Origin: Streptomyces althioticus
GTDB taxonomy: Bacteria > Actinomycetota > Actinomycetes > Streptomycetales > Streptomycetaceae
Direction: 5' to 3'
DNA length: 46,711 nucleotides
Assembly: GCA_014649355.1 (NCBI GenBank)
Contig: BMSW01000032.1
Location: 1 to 46,711 of the forward strand
Position 1 is the stretch's first letter, and each line of letters opens with the position of its first letter. The translations under genes were made by a program, and so were the position numbers. The notes under the pieces were generated by a model. The model made no database searches. It was given only the letters and a program-made list of their open reading frames with translations, and was not told the DNA's origin. Of the stretch, positions 24,896-32,188 are shown piece after piece.

Positions 24896-26377
24896 TCACT
24901 CCCCCGCGAAACGCGGCTGCTCCAGGTCGCCGACCGCCAGATGGGCCAGGGCGACCTCGTAGAGATCGGTCCCGGCGGCCAGGAGCTGCCGTTCCAGGAC
25001 CGGTTCGGCGCTGCGGACGTGCTCGCGCACGGTCTGGGCGTGCATGCCGAGGGCGTGCGCCGCCCGCTCGGCGTTGGCCCCCTCGGCGATCCAGGTGCGC
25101 AGGGTGCGGCGCACGTTGCGCGGGTCGGGGTCGAGGCGGTCCAGCAGCTCGCGCGCCCAGGAGGAGACGGCCGGTCCGGAGAGCAGCTCGGTGAGGCGCC
25201 GCGCGCTCGCGGCGGAGTCGGCGGGCCCCTGACCGTCCAGCAGGTTGATCTGGGTGTGCAGCGCCAGATGCACGACGGCCCGCACGGTCACGTCGTCGAA
25301 GTCGACGCCGAGCATGGACTCCACGCGGTCCATGCGGGCGCGCACGGTGTTGCGGCTGACGCCGAGGATCTTGGCGGTGGCGACGGCGGTGAACTCCAGG
25401 CCGAGCCGGGTGGTGGCGAGCAGCTCGGCGCGGGTGTGGTGGGGCAGCGCGTCGAGCGGGCGCAGCACCCGCGCCGCCCAGGTGCGCAGTGCCGCGGGGT
25501 CCATGAGCCGCTCGGGGTGGGTGCGCTCGGCGTACACCGCCGTCTTGTCCGGCCGGAACCGGGCCACGGCCAGCGCGCTGACGGCCTGTCCGTAGGCGGT
25601 GGCGGTGCGCGCCAGGCTCTGCCAGACGCTGCCGCCGACGAAGGTGTCCGGGTGACGCTCCACCAGGGAACGCAGGTCTGCGGCGGTGGCCTCGCGCGGG
25701 CTGAGGACGATCACATGGCCGTCGACGGCCGGGCAGCGCACCACCAGTGCCTCCTCCTGGGTGCGTTCGATGCACTCGGCGGCCAGCCGGTCGCGTACGG
25801 AGGGGTCGGACTCCAGGACGTAGACGCAGGCGGTCTCGGCGTCGAGCAGGCCCGGCCAGAGTCCGGCGGCGACGCGGCGCGCGGAGACGGTGTCCTCCAC
25901 CATGAGCAGCTGGAGGATCGCCAGCCGCAGGTCGGCGGTGGCCCGTCGGAGCCGGACGCCGGCCGCCTGCGTCTCGTGGGCGGTGAGCAGCAGTTCGATC
26001 ACCTGTGCGGTGTGCGTGACGACGTCCGAGGTGTGCCGGTCGAAGGGCGTCCGGCGGAAAACGGCCAGGACGCAGGCGCCCGTGGGGTGTCCGATGCGCA
26101 CCAGCCGCAGATGGCGTCCGTCCCCGTCCCACGCGGCGGACGCGATCCGTCCGGAGGCGACGTCCGCGGCGAGCGCCTCGTCCAGCGTCAGCGGGGCCCC
26201 GGCGAGCAGGTCCCCCGCGCCGCCGCGGAGGGCCACCTCCGCGTTCACCGCCCCGGCCAGCCAGTCCACGACCCGGCGGACGTCCCGCCCGGCCGGCCGC
26301 AGATGCTCCAGCAGTTCACGCGCCCAGCCCGGACACCCCGCCGCCGTCCCGTGTGCCGTGTCCTCGCCGCCCGTCAC
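24896..26377 (-). CDS. PucR/CdaR-type transcriptional regulator
   Basis: A 493-residue regulator. A PucR-type C-terminal HTH is visible at LLATTRLGLEFTAVATAKILGVSRNTVRARMDRVE. It is followed by a second, similar helix-turn-helix (AEGANAERAAHALGMHAQTVREHVRSAEPV), so there are two tandem HTH units. The N-terminal half looks like a GAF-like sensory domain (CVLAVFRRTPFDRHTSDVVTHTAQVIELLL). The GTG at 26377 is preferred because GAGGGGAAGG lies just upstream; the frame is open to a GTG at 26449 with no ribosome site. Position upstream of catalase on the same strand makes control of that gene possible; effector unknown. Confidence 0.82.
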   Translation of the reverse strand: MTGGEDTAHGTAAGCPGWARELLEHLRPAGRDVRRVVDWLAGAVNAEVALRGGAGDLLAGAPLTLDEALAADVASGRIASAAWDGDGRHLRLVRIGHPTGACVLAVFRRTPFDRHTSDVVTHTAQVIELLLTAHETQAAGVRLRRATADLRLAILQLLMVEDTVSARRVAAGLWPGLLDAETACVYVLESDPSVRDRLAAECIERTQEEALVVRCPAVDGHVIVLSPREATAADLRSLVERHPDTFVGGSVWQSLARTATAYGQAVSALAVARFRPDKTAVYAERTHPERLMDPAALRTWAARVLRPLDALPHHTRAELLATTRLGLEFTAVATAKILGVSRNTVRARMDRVESMLGVDFDDVTVRAVVHLALHTQINLLDGQGPADSAASARRLTELLSGPAVSSWARELLDRLDPDPRNVRRTLRTWIAEGANAERAAHALGMHAQTVREHVRSAEPVLERQLLAAGTDLYEVALAHLAVGDLEQPRFAGE

Positions 26378-26525
26378 CTCGGCCTTCCCCTCGTCTCTCG
26401 CCCTGTGGCCCGGACGGGGGACGTTACCCCACGGTCCGGCGCGGCTCACCCCGGCGCGACGGGTCCCGCCCCTCCCTCGCGGGTGACGCGGGACCGGTGT
26501 GCCGCGGCGCGGGCCGCGGGCGGCT

Positions 26526-26531
26526 TAAGCT
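26526..26531 (+). promoter_or_regulatory. -10 element of a leaderless gene
   Basis: TAAGCT ends exactly 6 nt before the ATG at 26538. There is no ribosome site, so transcription and translation probably begin at the same base. No recognisable -35. Confidence 0.45.
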
Positions 26532-26537
26532 CGGTGA

Positions 26538-27158
26538 ATGGCCAAGTACTTCGACGTGCACCCCGACAACCCCCAGCCGCGCACCATCGGCCAGATCGCC
26601 GCCGCCATCCGCGACGACGCGCTGATCGCGTACCCCACGGACTCCTGCTACGCGCTCGGCTGCCGCCTGGGCAGCCGTACCGGCATCGACCGCATCCGCA
26701 CCATCCGCAAGCTGGACGACCGGCACCACTTCACCCTGGTGTGCCGCGACTTCGCGCAGCTCGGCCAGTTCGTTCGGATCGACAACGACGTCTTCCGCGC
26801 GGTGAAGGCGTCCACCCCGGGCCGCTACACGTTCATCCTGCCCGCGACCAAGGAGGTGCCGCGCATGCTGCAGCACCCCAAGAAGAAGACCGTCGGCGTG
26901 CGCATCCCCGACCATGTGGTCACGCAGGCGCTGCTGGCGGAGCTGGGCGAGCCGCTGCTGTCCAGCACCCTGCTGCTGCCGGGCGAGGACGAGCCGATGA
27001 CGCAGGGCTGGGAGATCAAGGACCGGCTCGACCACGAGGTGGACGCGGTGCTGGACTCCGGGGACTGCGGCACCGAACCGACCACGGTGATCGACTTCTC
27101 CGGCGGCGAGCCGGAGATCGTACGGGCCGGCGCGGGCGACGTCTCGCGCTTCGAGTGA
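26538..27158 (+). CDS. YciO/Sua5/YrdC family protein
   Basis: A 206-residue protein of the threonylcarbamoyl-AMP synthase fold. IAYPTDSCYALGCRLGSRTG is the substrate-binding strand, KLDDRHHFTLVCRDF and GRYTFILPATKEVPRM follow, and KKKTVGVRIPDH is typical of the YciO branch. It lacks the C-terminal Sua5 domain. The branch binds nucleotide and may act in tRNA t6A metabolism, but YciO proteins are usually not the essential TsaC enzyme. It appears leaderless. The dienelactone hydrolase gene starts 17 bp after its stop. Confidence 0.9.
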   Translation: MAKYFDVHPDNPQPRTIGQIAAAIRDDALIAYPTDSCYALGCRLGSRTGIDRIRTIRKLDDRHHFTLVCRDFAQLGQFVRIDNDVFRAVKASTPGRYTFILPATKEVPRMLQHPKKKTVGVRIPDHVVTQALLAELGEPLLSSTLLLPGEDEPMTQGWEIKDRLDHEVDAVLDSGDCGTEPTTVIDFSGGEPEIVRAGAGDVSRFE

Positions 27159-27175
27159 CGGGAGGGCGGCGCGAC

Positions 27176-27949
27176 ATGACGGACGTGCGGGGGACCGAGG
27201 TCCGCGTCCCCACGGAGGCCGGGACGGCGGACGCGTACCTGGCGCGCCCGGCGGACGGTGCGCCCCGGCCGGCGGTGCTCGTCCTCACCGACGCCTTCGG
27301 GGTGCGCCCGACGGTGCGGGAGGCAGCCGACCGTGTGGCGCGGGCCGGGTACACCGTGCTGGTGCCGAACCTGTTCCACCGGCGCGGGCCGGCTCCGGTG
27401 GTCGAGCTGCCCGGCTTCATCGACGCCGAGGCGCGCGGGGAGATCTTCCGCCGGCTCCGCCCGGTCATGCAGGAGTTGACGCCGGAGCGGGCGACGACCG
27501 ACGCGGGAGCGTATCTGCGGTGGCTCGCGGAGCTGCCGGAGGCGGCGGACGGTCCGGTGGCGCTGGTCGGCTACTGCATGGGCGCCGGCCTGGCGCTGCG
27601 CACGGCGGGCGCCTTCCCGGACCGGGTGGCGGCGGTGGCCGGGTTCCACGGGGGCCGGCTGGCGACGGACGACCCCCGCAGCCCGCATCTGGCGGCGCCC
27701 CGGATCACCGCGGAGGTGTATCTCGGGCACGCCGACGAGGACCCGTCGCTGCCGCCGGAGCAGATCGAGCGGCTGGAGCAGGCCCTGACGGACGCGGGTG
27801 TCCGGCACCGCTGCGAGGTGTACCCGGGGGCCGCGCACGGCTTCACCCAGCCCGACACGGCGTCGTACGACGAGAAGGCCGACGAACGCCACTGGGCTTC
27901 GCTGTTCGGCCTGCTGGACCGCACCTTCGGGCCCGGCGCGTCAACGTGA
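27176..27949 (+). CDS. Dienelactone hydrolase family protein
   Basis: A 257-residue alpha/beta hydrolase. The nucleophile is Cys134 in VGYCMGAGLA, as in dienelactone hydrolases; the Asp region is LGHADEDPSLPPEQ and the catalytic His lies in PGAAHGFTQPD. The ATG at 27176 has GGAGGG about 11 nt upstream. It is probably coupled with the YciO-like gene before it. Its natural substrate is unknown; the family opens lactones or cleaves esters in aromatic-compound breakdown, but no other catabolic gene is near. Confidence 0.92.
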   Translation: MTDVRGTEVRVPTEAGTADAYLARPADGAPRPAVLVLTDAFGVRPTVREAADRVARAGYTVLVPNLFHRRGPAPVVELPGFIDAEARGEIFRRLRPVMQELTPERATTDAGAYLRWLAELPEAADGPVALVGYCMGAGLALRTAGAFPDRVAAVAGFHGGRLATDDPRSPHLAAPRITAEVYLGHADEDPSLPPEQIERLEQALTDAGVRHRCEVYPGAAHGFTQPDTASYDEKADERHWASLFGLLDRTFGPGAST

Positions 27950-28006
27950 CGGCGGGGCAGCAGGGTTGACGCGGCCCCGCCCACCGTCCGCACGGGGCAC
28001 CGTTGT

Positions 28007-28012
28007 TACGGT
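28007..28012 (+). promoter_or_regulatory. -10 element of a leaderless gene
   Basis: TACGGT ends 6 nt before the GTG at 28019, in a 69-bp gap with no ribosome site, consistent with a leaderless transcript. Confidence 0.45.
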
Positions 28013-28018
28013 GCACGC

Positions 28019-29524
28019 GTGTCCGAATCCTCACGCGACACCGCCGAGGGCGCCGGCTGGGGCGTCTCCGAACGCGGTGAGTACCTGCGGCTGGTGCCGC
28101 GCCAGGCCGAGAAGATCTCCTGGCTGAACCCGAGACATCTGTGGGCCGCCCGCAACGGCGTCCTGGCCTCCTGGTTCGGCGACCCCACCGGGGAGGTCAG
28201 GGCGCGCTGGGCGGCACGGCGGGCGGCGGCCGGGGCGCCCGCCGACCGCGTGATCCGGCGCGACGACCCGGACCGCTTCTCGTTCCTGGTGATCGGCGAC
28301 ACCGGCGAGGGCGGCGAGCCCCAGTACGCGGTGGTGCCCGGCCTGTTGAAGGAGGGCCGGGACACCGCGTTCGCCGTACTGGCGAGCGACGTCATCTACC
28401 CGGTGGGCGCCGCCGACGACTACGGCCCCAAGTTCTTCCGCCCCTACCAGGACTACCGGGCGCCGGTCTACGCGATACCCGGCAACCACGACTGGTACGA
28501 GGACCTGGCCGGCTTCATGCGGGTCTTCTGCGACGACACCGGGCCCCTGCCGGCCGGTCCGAAGCCGCGCCCCCTCAGCCGCGCCTGGCTGCGGTCCCTG
28601 CTGTGGCACCGGCCTCGTCCCGGCGACGGCGAACACCTCGACGAGGCACGGAAGCTGCGCTCCTCCCCCGCCCAGCAGGCGGTGCAGCCGGGTCCGTACT
28701 GGGCGATCGACGCGGGGCCGGTGCGGATCGTCGGCATCGACACCGGACTGCTCGGCACGATCGACGCCGAACAGGGCGCGTGGCTGCGCGAGGTGTCCCG
28801 CGGCCCCCGCCCGAAGATCCTGGTGACCGGCTCGCCCCTGTACGTGGACGGCGAGCACCACCCGTGCCCGGTCGAGGGCGGCGGCACCGTCGACGACATC
28901 GTCCGCGACCCGGCCCACCGCTACGTGGCCGCGATCGGCGGCGACATCCACAACTACCAGCGCTACCCGGTGCGTCTGGACGACGGCCGCACCCTGCAGT
29001 ACGTGGTGGCGGGCGGCGGCGGGGCGTTCACGCACGCCACCCACACCATCCCCCGGGTGGACGTCGCCGGGGTCACCGAGGCGGACTTCCGCTGCTACCC
29101 GCTGCGCGGCGACTCCCTCGCCTTCTACAGCGACCTGTACGGGCGGCGGACGCGGCTGCGCCGGTTCTTCTCGCTGACCGAGACGGAGGCGGCCGCGGTG
29201 ATCGCCGAACGCCTCGGCATCGGGCCGACCCGCGCACCGGGCGCGCCGGCCCGGGTGACCCGCCGGATGCGGCTGGTCGCGGGGCTGCTCGGCACCGGAC
29301 GCCGGCCGGACCGGGGGAAGCGGTTCCGGCTGCCGGTGCGCAAGGCGTACCAGTCGCTGTTCTCGCCGGGTTCGGCCACGTACAGCCCGCCGTTCTTCAA
29401 GTCGTTCCTGCGGATCGACGTGACCCCCGAGGCACTGCGGCTGCGCTGCTTCGCGGCGACCGGGCAGCGGGCGCAGGAGGTCACCCCGCCCGTGGAGGAC
29501 GAGGTGACCGTCCCGCTCCCGTAG
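28019..29524 (+). CDS. Metallophosphoesterase, 501 aa
   Basis: A 501-residue calcineurin-like phosphoesterase. Motifs: LVIGDTGEGG (GD-x-G in place of D-x-H), VLASDVIYPVGAADDYG, AIPGNHDWYED (GNHD), GIDTGLLG, LVTGSPLYVDG and a C-terminal-side IGGDIHNYQRY. The N-terminal 80 residues (WGVSERGEYLRLVPRQAEKI) and the basic C-terminal 120 are extra to the core domain. No signal peptide is visible. GTG at 28019 is supported by the -10 hexamer just upstream. Substrate unknown. Its 3' end forms a hairpin with the convergent dioxygenase gene. Confidence 0.88.
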   Translation: MSESSRDTAEGAGWGVSERGEYLRLVPRQAEKISWLNPRHLWAARNGVLASWFGDPTGEVRARWAARRAAAGAPADRVIRRDDPDRFSFLVIGDTGEGGEPQYAVVPGLLKEGRDTAFAVLASDVIYPVGAADDYGPKFFRPYQDYRAPVYAIPGNHDWYEDLAGFMRVFCDDTGPLPAGPKPRPLSRAWLRSLLWHRPRPGDGEHLDEARKLRSSPAQQAVQPGPYWAIDAGPVRIVGIDTGLLGTIDAEQGAWLREVSRGPRPKILVTGSPLYVDGEHHPCPVEGGGTVDDIVRDPAHRYVAAIGGDIHNYQRYPVRLDDGRTLQYVVAGGGGAFTHATHTIPRVDVAGVTEADFRCYPLRGDSLAFYSDLYGRRTRLRRFFSLTETEAAAVIAERLGIGPTRAPGAPARVTRRMRLVAGLLGTGRRPDRGKRFRLPVRKAYQSLFSPGSATYSPPFFKSFLRIDVTPEALRLRCFAATGQRAQEVTPPVEDEVTVPLP

Positions 29525-29535
29525 GGACGGTCACC
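29503..29535. terminator. Stop-codon hairpin, 12-bp perfect stem
   Basis: GGTGACCGTCCC (29503-29514) pairs perfectly with GGGACGGTCACC (29524-29535) around a 9-nt loop. It spans the stops of the metallophosphoesterase (TAG, 29522-29524) and the convergent dioxygenase (29531-29533), so it can terminate both. Confidence 0.75.
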
Positions 29536-30505
29536 AGCGGCCGGGCTCCGTGCCGGTGAGGGCCCTGGAGGGCGTGCCGTCCACGCCCACGGGCACGTCA
29601 CCGGCGAGCATCACGCGGTGCATGATCCGCGGGTGGTCGAGGTGGGCCGTGTCGGCGGGGGCGAGGTGGACGGTGGCCCGGTTGTCCCAGAACGCCACGG
29701 TGCCCGGCTCCCAGCGCAGCCGCACGGTGTACTCGGGCCGGGTGGCCTGCTCCAGCAGCATGTCCAGGATCGCCCGGCTCTCGGGGCGGGACAGTCCGGT
29801 GATCTGTTCGACGTAGTAGCCGTTGACGAACAGGATCCGTTCCCCGGTCTCGGGGTGGACGCGCACCAGCGGGTGCTCGCCGGCCGTCTGGTGGTCCAGC
29901 AGATGGCGTACGTAGGCGTCGTCGCCGGGCCGGGGCTGGTAGCCGACGCCGAGGCGGTGCTCGGCGCGCAGCCGGTCGGCGAACTCCCGCACCGGTGCGG
30001 ACAGTCCGGCGTAGGCGGCGGCCAGGTTGGCCCAGGTCGTGTCGCCGCCGTACGGGGGCACGGTCTCGGCGCGCAGGATGGTCGCGGCGGGCGGGTCGAC
30101 GCGGGCGCCGTGGTCGCAGTGCCAGCCGCGCAGCAGGGTGTGGCGGCGCCGCCGCAGCCACTCGTCGTGGTCCATGCCGTACCGGCCGCCCAGTTCCAGG
30201 CGGTCGGCGGTGGTCTCGATCTCGGGGAAGTCCGCCGGGGAGGCGGAGCCCCGGCGGGGCAGGACGACCGGTTCGCCGAACCGGCGGGCCAGCGCCACGT
30301 GTCCTGCGTGGTCCAGGCGCTGGCCGCGGAAGAAGACCACCTTCCAGCGCAGCACCGCCTCCCTGATCGCGGCGACCGTCCCCTCGTCGAGGTCCTCCGC
30401 GAGGTCCACGCCCGTGATGTCGGCCCCGATGTGCCCGGCGGCGGGGCGCACCTCCAGCGTCCCCGTGTGTTCCCGGTCCGTCCCGACGCGGCTGTCCGTC
30501 GTCAT
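29531..30505 (-). CDS. TauD/TfdA-type Fe(II)/2-oxoglutarate dioxygenase
   Basis: A 324-residue dioxygenase. The iron ligands are the H-x-D of RGWHCDHGARVDP and the distal His of DHPRIMHRVMLAG, with the following Arg as 2-oxoglutarate ligand. Other family blocks are VVFFRGQRLDHAGHVALARRFGEP, GGDTTWANLAAAYAGL and WEPGTVAFWDNRATVH. This set is typical of taurine or alkyl-sulfonate/sulfate dioxygenases, which release sulfite. The ATG at 30505 has GGAGTGGGAC upstream. It diverges from the aldo/keto reductase across a 169-bp gap. No sulfonate ABC transporter is in the window, so the substrate is open. Confidence 0.93.
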   Translation of the reverse strand: MTTDSRVGTDREHTGTLEVRPAAGHIGADITGVDLAEDLDEGTVAAIREAVLRWKVVFFRGQRLDHAGHVALARRFGEPVVLPRRGSASPADFPEIETTADRLELGGRYGMDHDEWLRRRRHTLLRGWHCDHGARVDPPAATILRAETVPPYGGDTTWANLAAAYAGLSAPVREFADRLRAEHRLGVGYQPRPGDDAYVRHLLDHQTAGEHPLVRVHPETGERILFVNGYYVEQITGLSRPESRAILDMLLEQATRPEYTVRLRWEPGTVAFWDNRATVHLAPADTAHLDHPRIMHRVMLAGDVPVGVDGTPSRALTGTEPGRW

Positions 30506-30611
30506 GCGTCCCACTCCGTCGCTCGTACCCGCCGGCCCCGGACGGACCGGCTCCCGGGAAGATCGTGGCAGGGGGAGCGGACCCTGGCGACAGGGCGCCG
30601 GGCCCGTCCGG

Positions 30612-30641
30612 TTGATCACCGCCCCCGCCGTGGCCGACGCT
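30612..30641 (+). promoter_or_regulatory. Possible promoter of the aldo/keto reductase gene
   Basis: TTGATC at 30612-30617, an 18-nt spacer and GACGCT at 30636-30641 form a moderate housekeeping-type promoter, with a leader of about 27 nt and a GGAGG ribosome site before the GTG at 30675. Confidence 0.35.
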
Positions 30642-30674
30642 GGAAGGACGACACCGCGACCGGAGGACCCTCCC

Positions 30675-31505
30675 GTGACGAGCATCCCGCAGCACACCCT
30701 CAACGACGGCACCACGATCCCCGCCCTGGGCCTGGGCACCTGGCCGATGGACGACGCGGAGGCGGAGCGGGCGGTGACCACGGCCCTGGAGGCCGGCTAC
30801 CGCCTGATCGACACGGCCGCCAACTACCGCAACGAGACCGGCGTGGGCCGCGCCGTGGCCGGCGCGGGCGTCCCGCGCGAGGAGATCGTCGTGACGACGA
30901 AGCTCCCCGGCCGCCACCACGGCTACGAGGAGACCCTCGCCTCCTTCGAGGAGTCCCGCGCCCGCCTCGGCCTGGAGTACGTCGACCTGTACCTGATCCA
31001 CTGGCCGCTCCCCCGCGTCGACAGGTACGTCGATTCCTGGAGGGCCATGATCAAGCTCCGCGAGGACGGTCTGGTCCGCTCGATCGGCGTCTCCAACTTC
31101 ACGCCCGCCCACATCGGACGGCTGGAGAAGGAGACCGGGGTGCTGCCCTCGGTCAACCAGGTCGAGCTGCATCCGTTCTTCCCCCAGGACGAGCTGCGCG
31201 CCCACCACGCGGACAAGGGCGTGCTCACCGAGAGCTGGAGCCCGCTGGGCCGGGGTTCGCAACTGCTGGACGACCTCGCGGTGGCGGCCGTCGCCGACGC
31301 GCACGGCGTCACCCCGGCGCAGGCGGTGCTGCGCTGGCACCTGCAGCTCGGCGCGCTGCCGGTGCCGAAGTCGTCCGACCCCGGGCGGCAGCGCGCGAAC
31401 CTCGACGTGTTCGGGTTCGAGCTGGACGAGGCGCAGATGCGGACCGTCTCGGACCGGGCGCACCGGCGGATCGGCGGGGATCCGGAGGTGCACGAGGAGT
31501 TCTGA
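30675..31505 (+). CDS. Aldo/keto reductase
   Basis: A 276-residue NADPH-dependent aldo/keto reductase. The catalytic tetrad is visible: Asp in YRLIDTAANYRNE, Tyr in NYRNE, Lys in VTTKLPG, His in YLIHWPLP. IGVSNFTPAHIGRL, NQVELHPFFPQ, SWSPLGRGS and PVPKSSDPGRQRANL are family blocks, the last binding the cofactor. The GTG at 30675 follows GGAGG. It resembles the 2,5-diketo-gluconate reductase-like group, but substrate specificity cannot be set from sequence. Confidence 0.95.
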   Translation: MTSIPQHTLNDGTTIPALGLGTWPMDDAEAERAVTTALEAGYRLIDTAANYRNETGVGRAVAGAGVPREEIVVTTKLPGRHHGYEETLASFEESRARLGLEYVDLYLIHWPLPRVDRYVDSWRAMIKLREDGLVRSIGVSNFTPAHIGRLEKETGVLPSVNQVELHPFFPQDELRAHHADKGVLTESWSPLGRGSQLLDDLAVAAVADAHGVTPAQAVLRWHLQLGALPVPKSSDPGRQRANLDVFGFELDEAQMRTVSDRAHRRIGGDPEVHEEF

Positions 31506-31564
31506 CCGGGTACCCGGGGGCCGCCCGTACGGAAGGCGGACGGACCGGCGGAGGGAGCGGCGCG

Positions 31565-32170
31565 GTGGGCGGAGCGGACCGGCTGCGGGACTACCACGGC
31601 AAGCGGCACTTCGACCGGACCGCGGAGCCGCGCGGCGGCGGCCGGGATGCGGAGGACGCCCTGCCCCGGTTCGTGGTGCAGATCCACGACGCCCGCCGTA
31701 TGCACTTCGACTTCCGGCTCCAGGTGGGCGACGTGCTGAAGTCGTGGTCGGTGCCGAAGGGCCCGTCCGCCGACCCGCGGGACAAACGGCTGGCCGTGCC
31801 GACGGAGGACCACCCGCTGGAGTACGAGGAGTTCGAGGGCGTCATCCCGCGCGGCGAGTACGGCGGGGGCACGGTGATCGTCTGGGACCGGGGCACGTAC
31901 GAGCCGCTGAGCCACGACCGGCGGGGCCGTCCCGTGGACTTCGCGGAGTCGCTGGAGCGGGGGCACGCCACGTTCCGGCTGCACGGCGCGAAGCTGCGCG
32001 GCGAGTACGCCCTGACCCGCTTCCGGAGCGGGGACGACGGCGAGGAGGCGTGGCTGCTGGTACGGGCCGCGAAGGGCGGCTCCTCCGGCCGGGGCGCGCC
32101 CGATCCCCGGCGGGCCCGCTCCGCGCGGACGGGCCGCACGCTCGCGCAGGTGGCGGAGGCGGACGGCTGA
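31565..32170 (+). CDS. LigD-type 3'-phosphoesterase (PE) domain protein
   Basis: A 201-residue stand-alone version of the N-terminal phosphoesterase domain of LigD, which trims 3' ends in bacterial non-homologous end joining. The metal and phosphate ligands are visible: IHDARRMHFDFRLQ (His, His-x-Asp-x-Arg), KSWSVPKGPS, EDHPLEYEEFEG (third His) and GEYGGGTVIVWDRGTYE. The GTG at 31565 follows GGAGGGAG. An ATP-dependent ligase lies 4 kb away at 36185, so the LigD functions appear split. Polymerase domain and Ku are not in the window. Confidence 0.92.
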   Translation: MGGADRLRDYHGKRHFDRTAEPRGGGRDAEDALPRFVVQIHDARRMHFDFRLQVGDVLKSWSVPKGPSADPRDKRLAVPTEDHPLEYEEFEGVIPRGEYGGGTVIVWDRGTYEPLSHDRRGRPVDFAESLERGHATFRLHGAKLRGEYALTRFRSGDDGEEAWLLVRAAKGGSSGRGAPDPRRARSARTGRTLAQVAEADG

Positions 32171-32188
32171 GCCCTCGGGTTCGGCGGG

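Noticed and set aside
31508..31513. GGGTAC before the LigD phosphoesterase gene as a SigB promoter
   Set aside because: No GNNT occurs 14-16 nt upstream.
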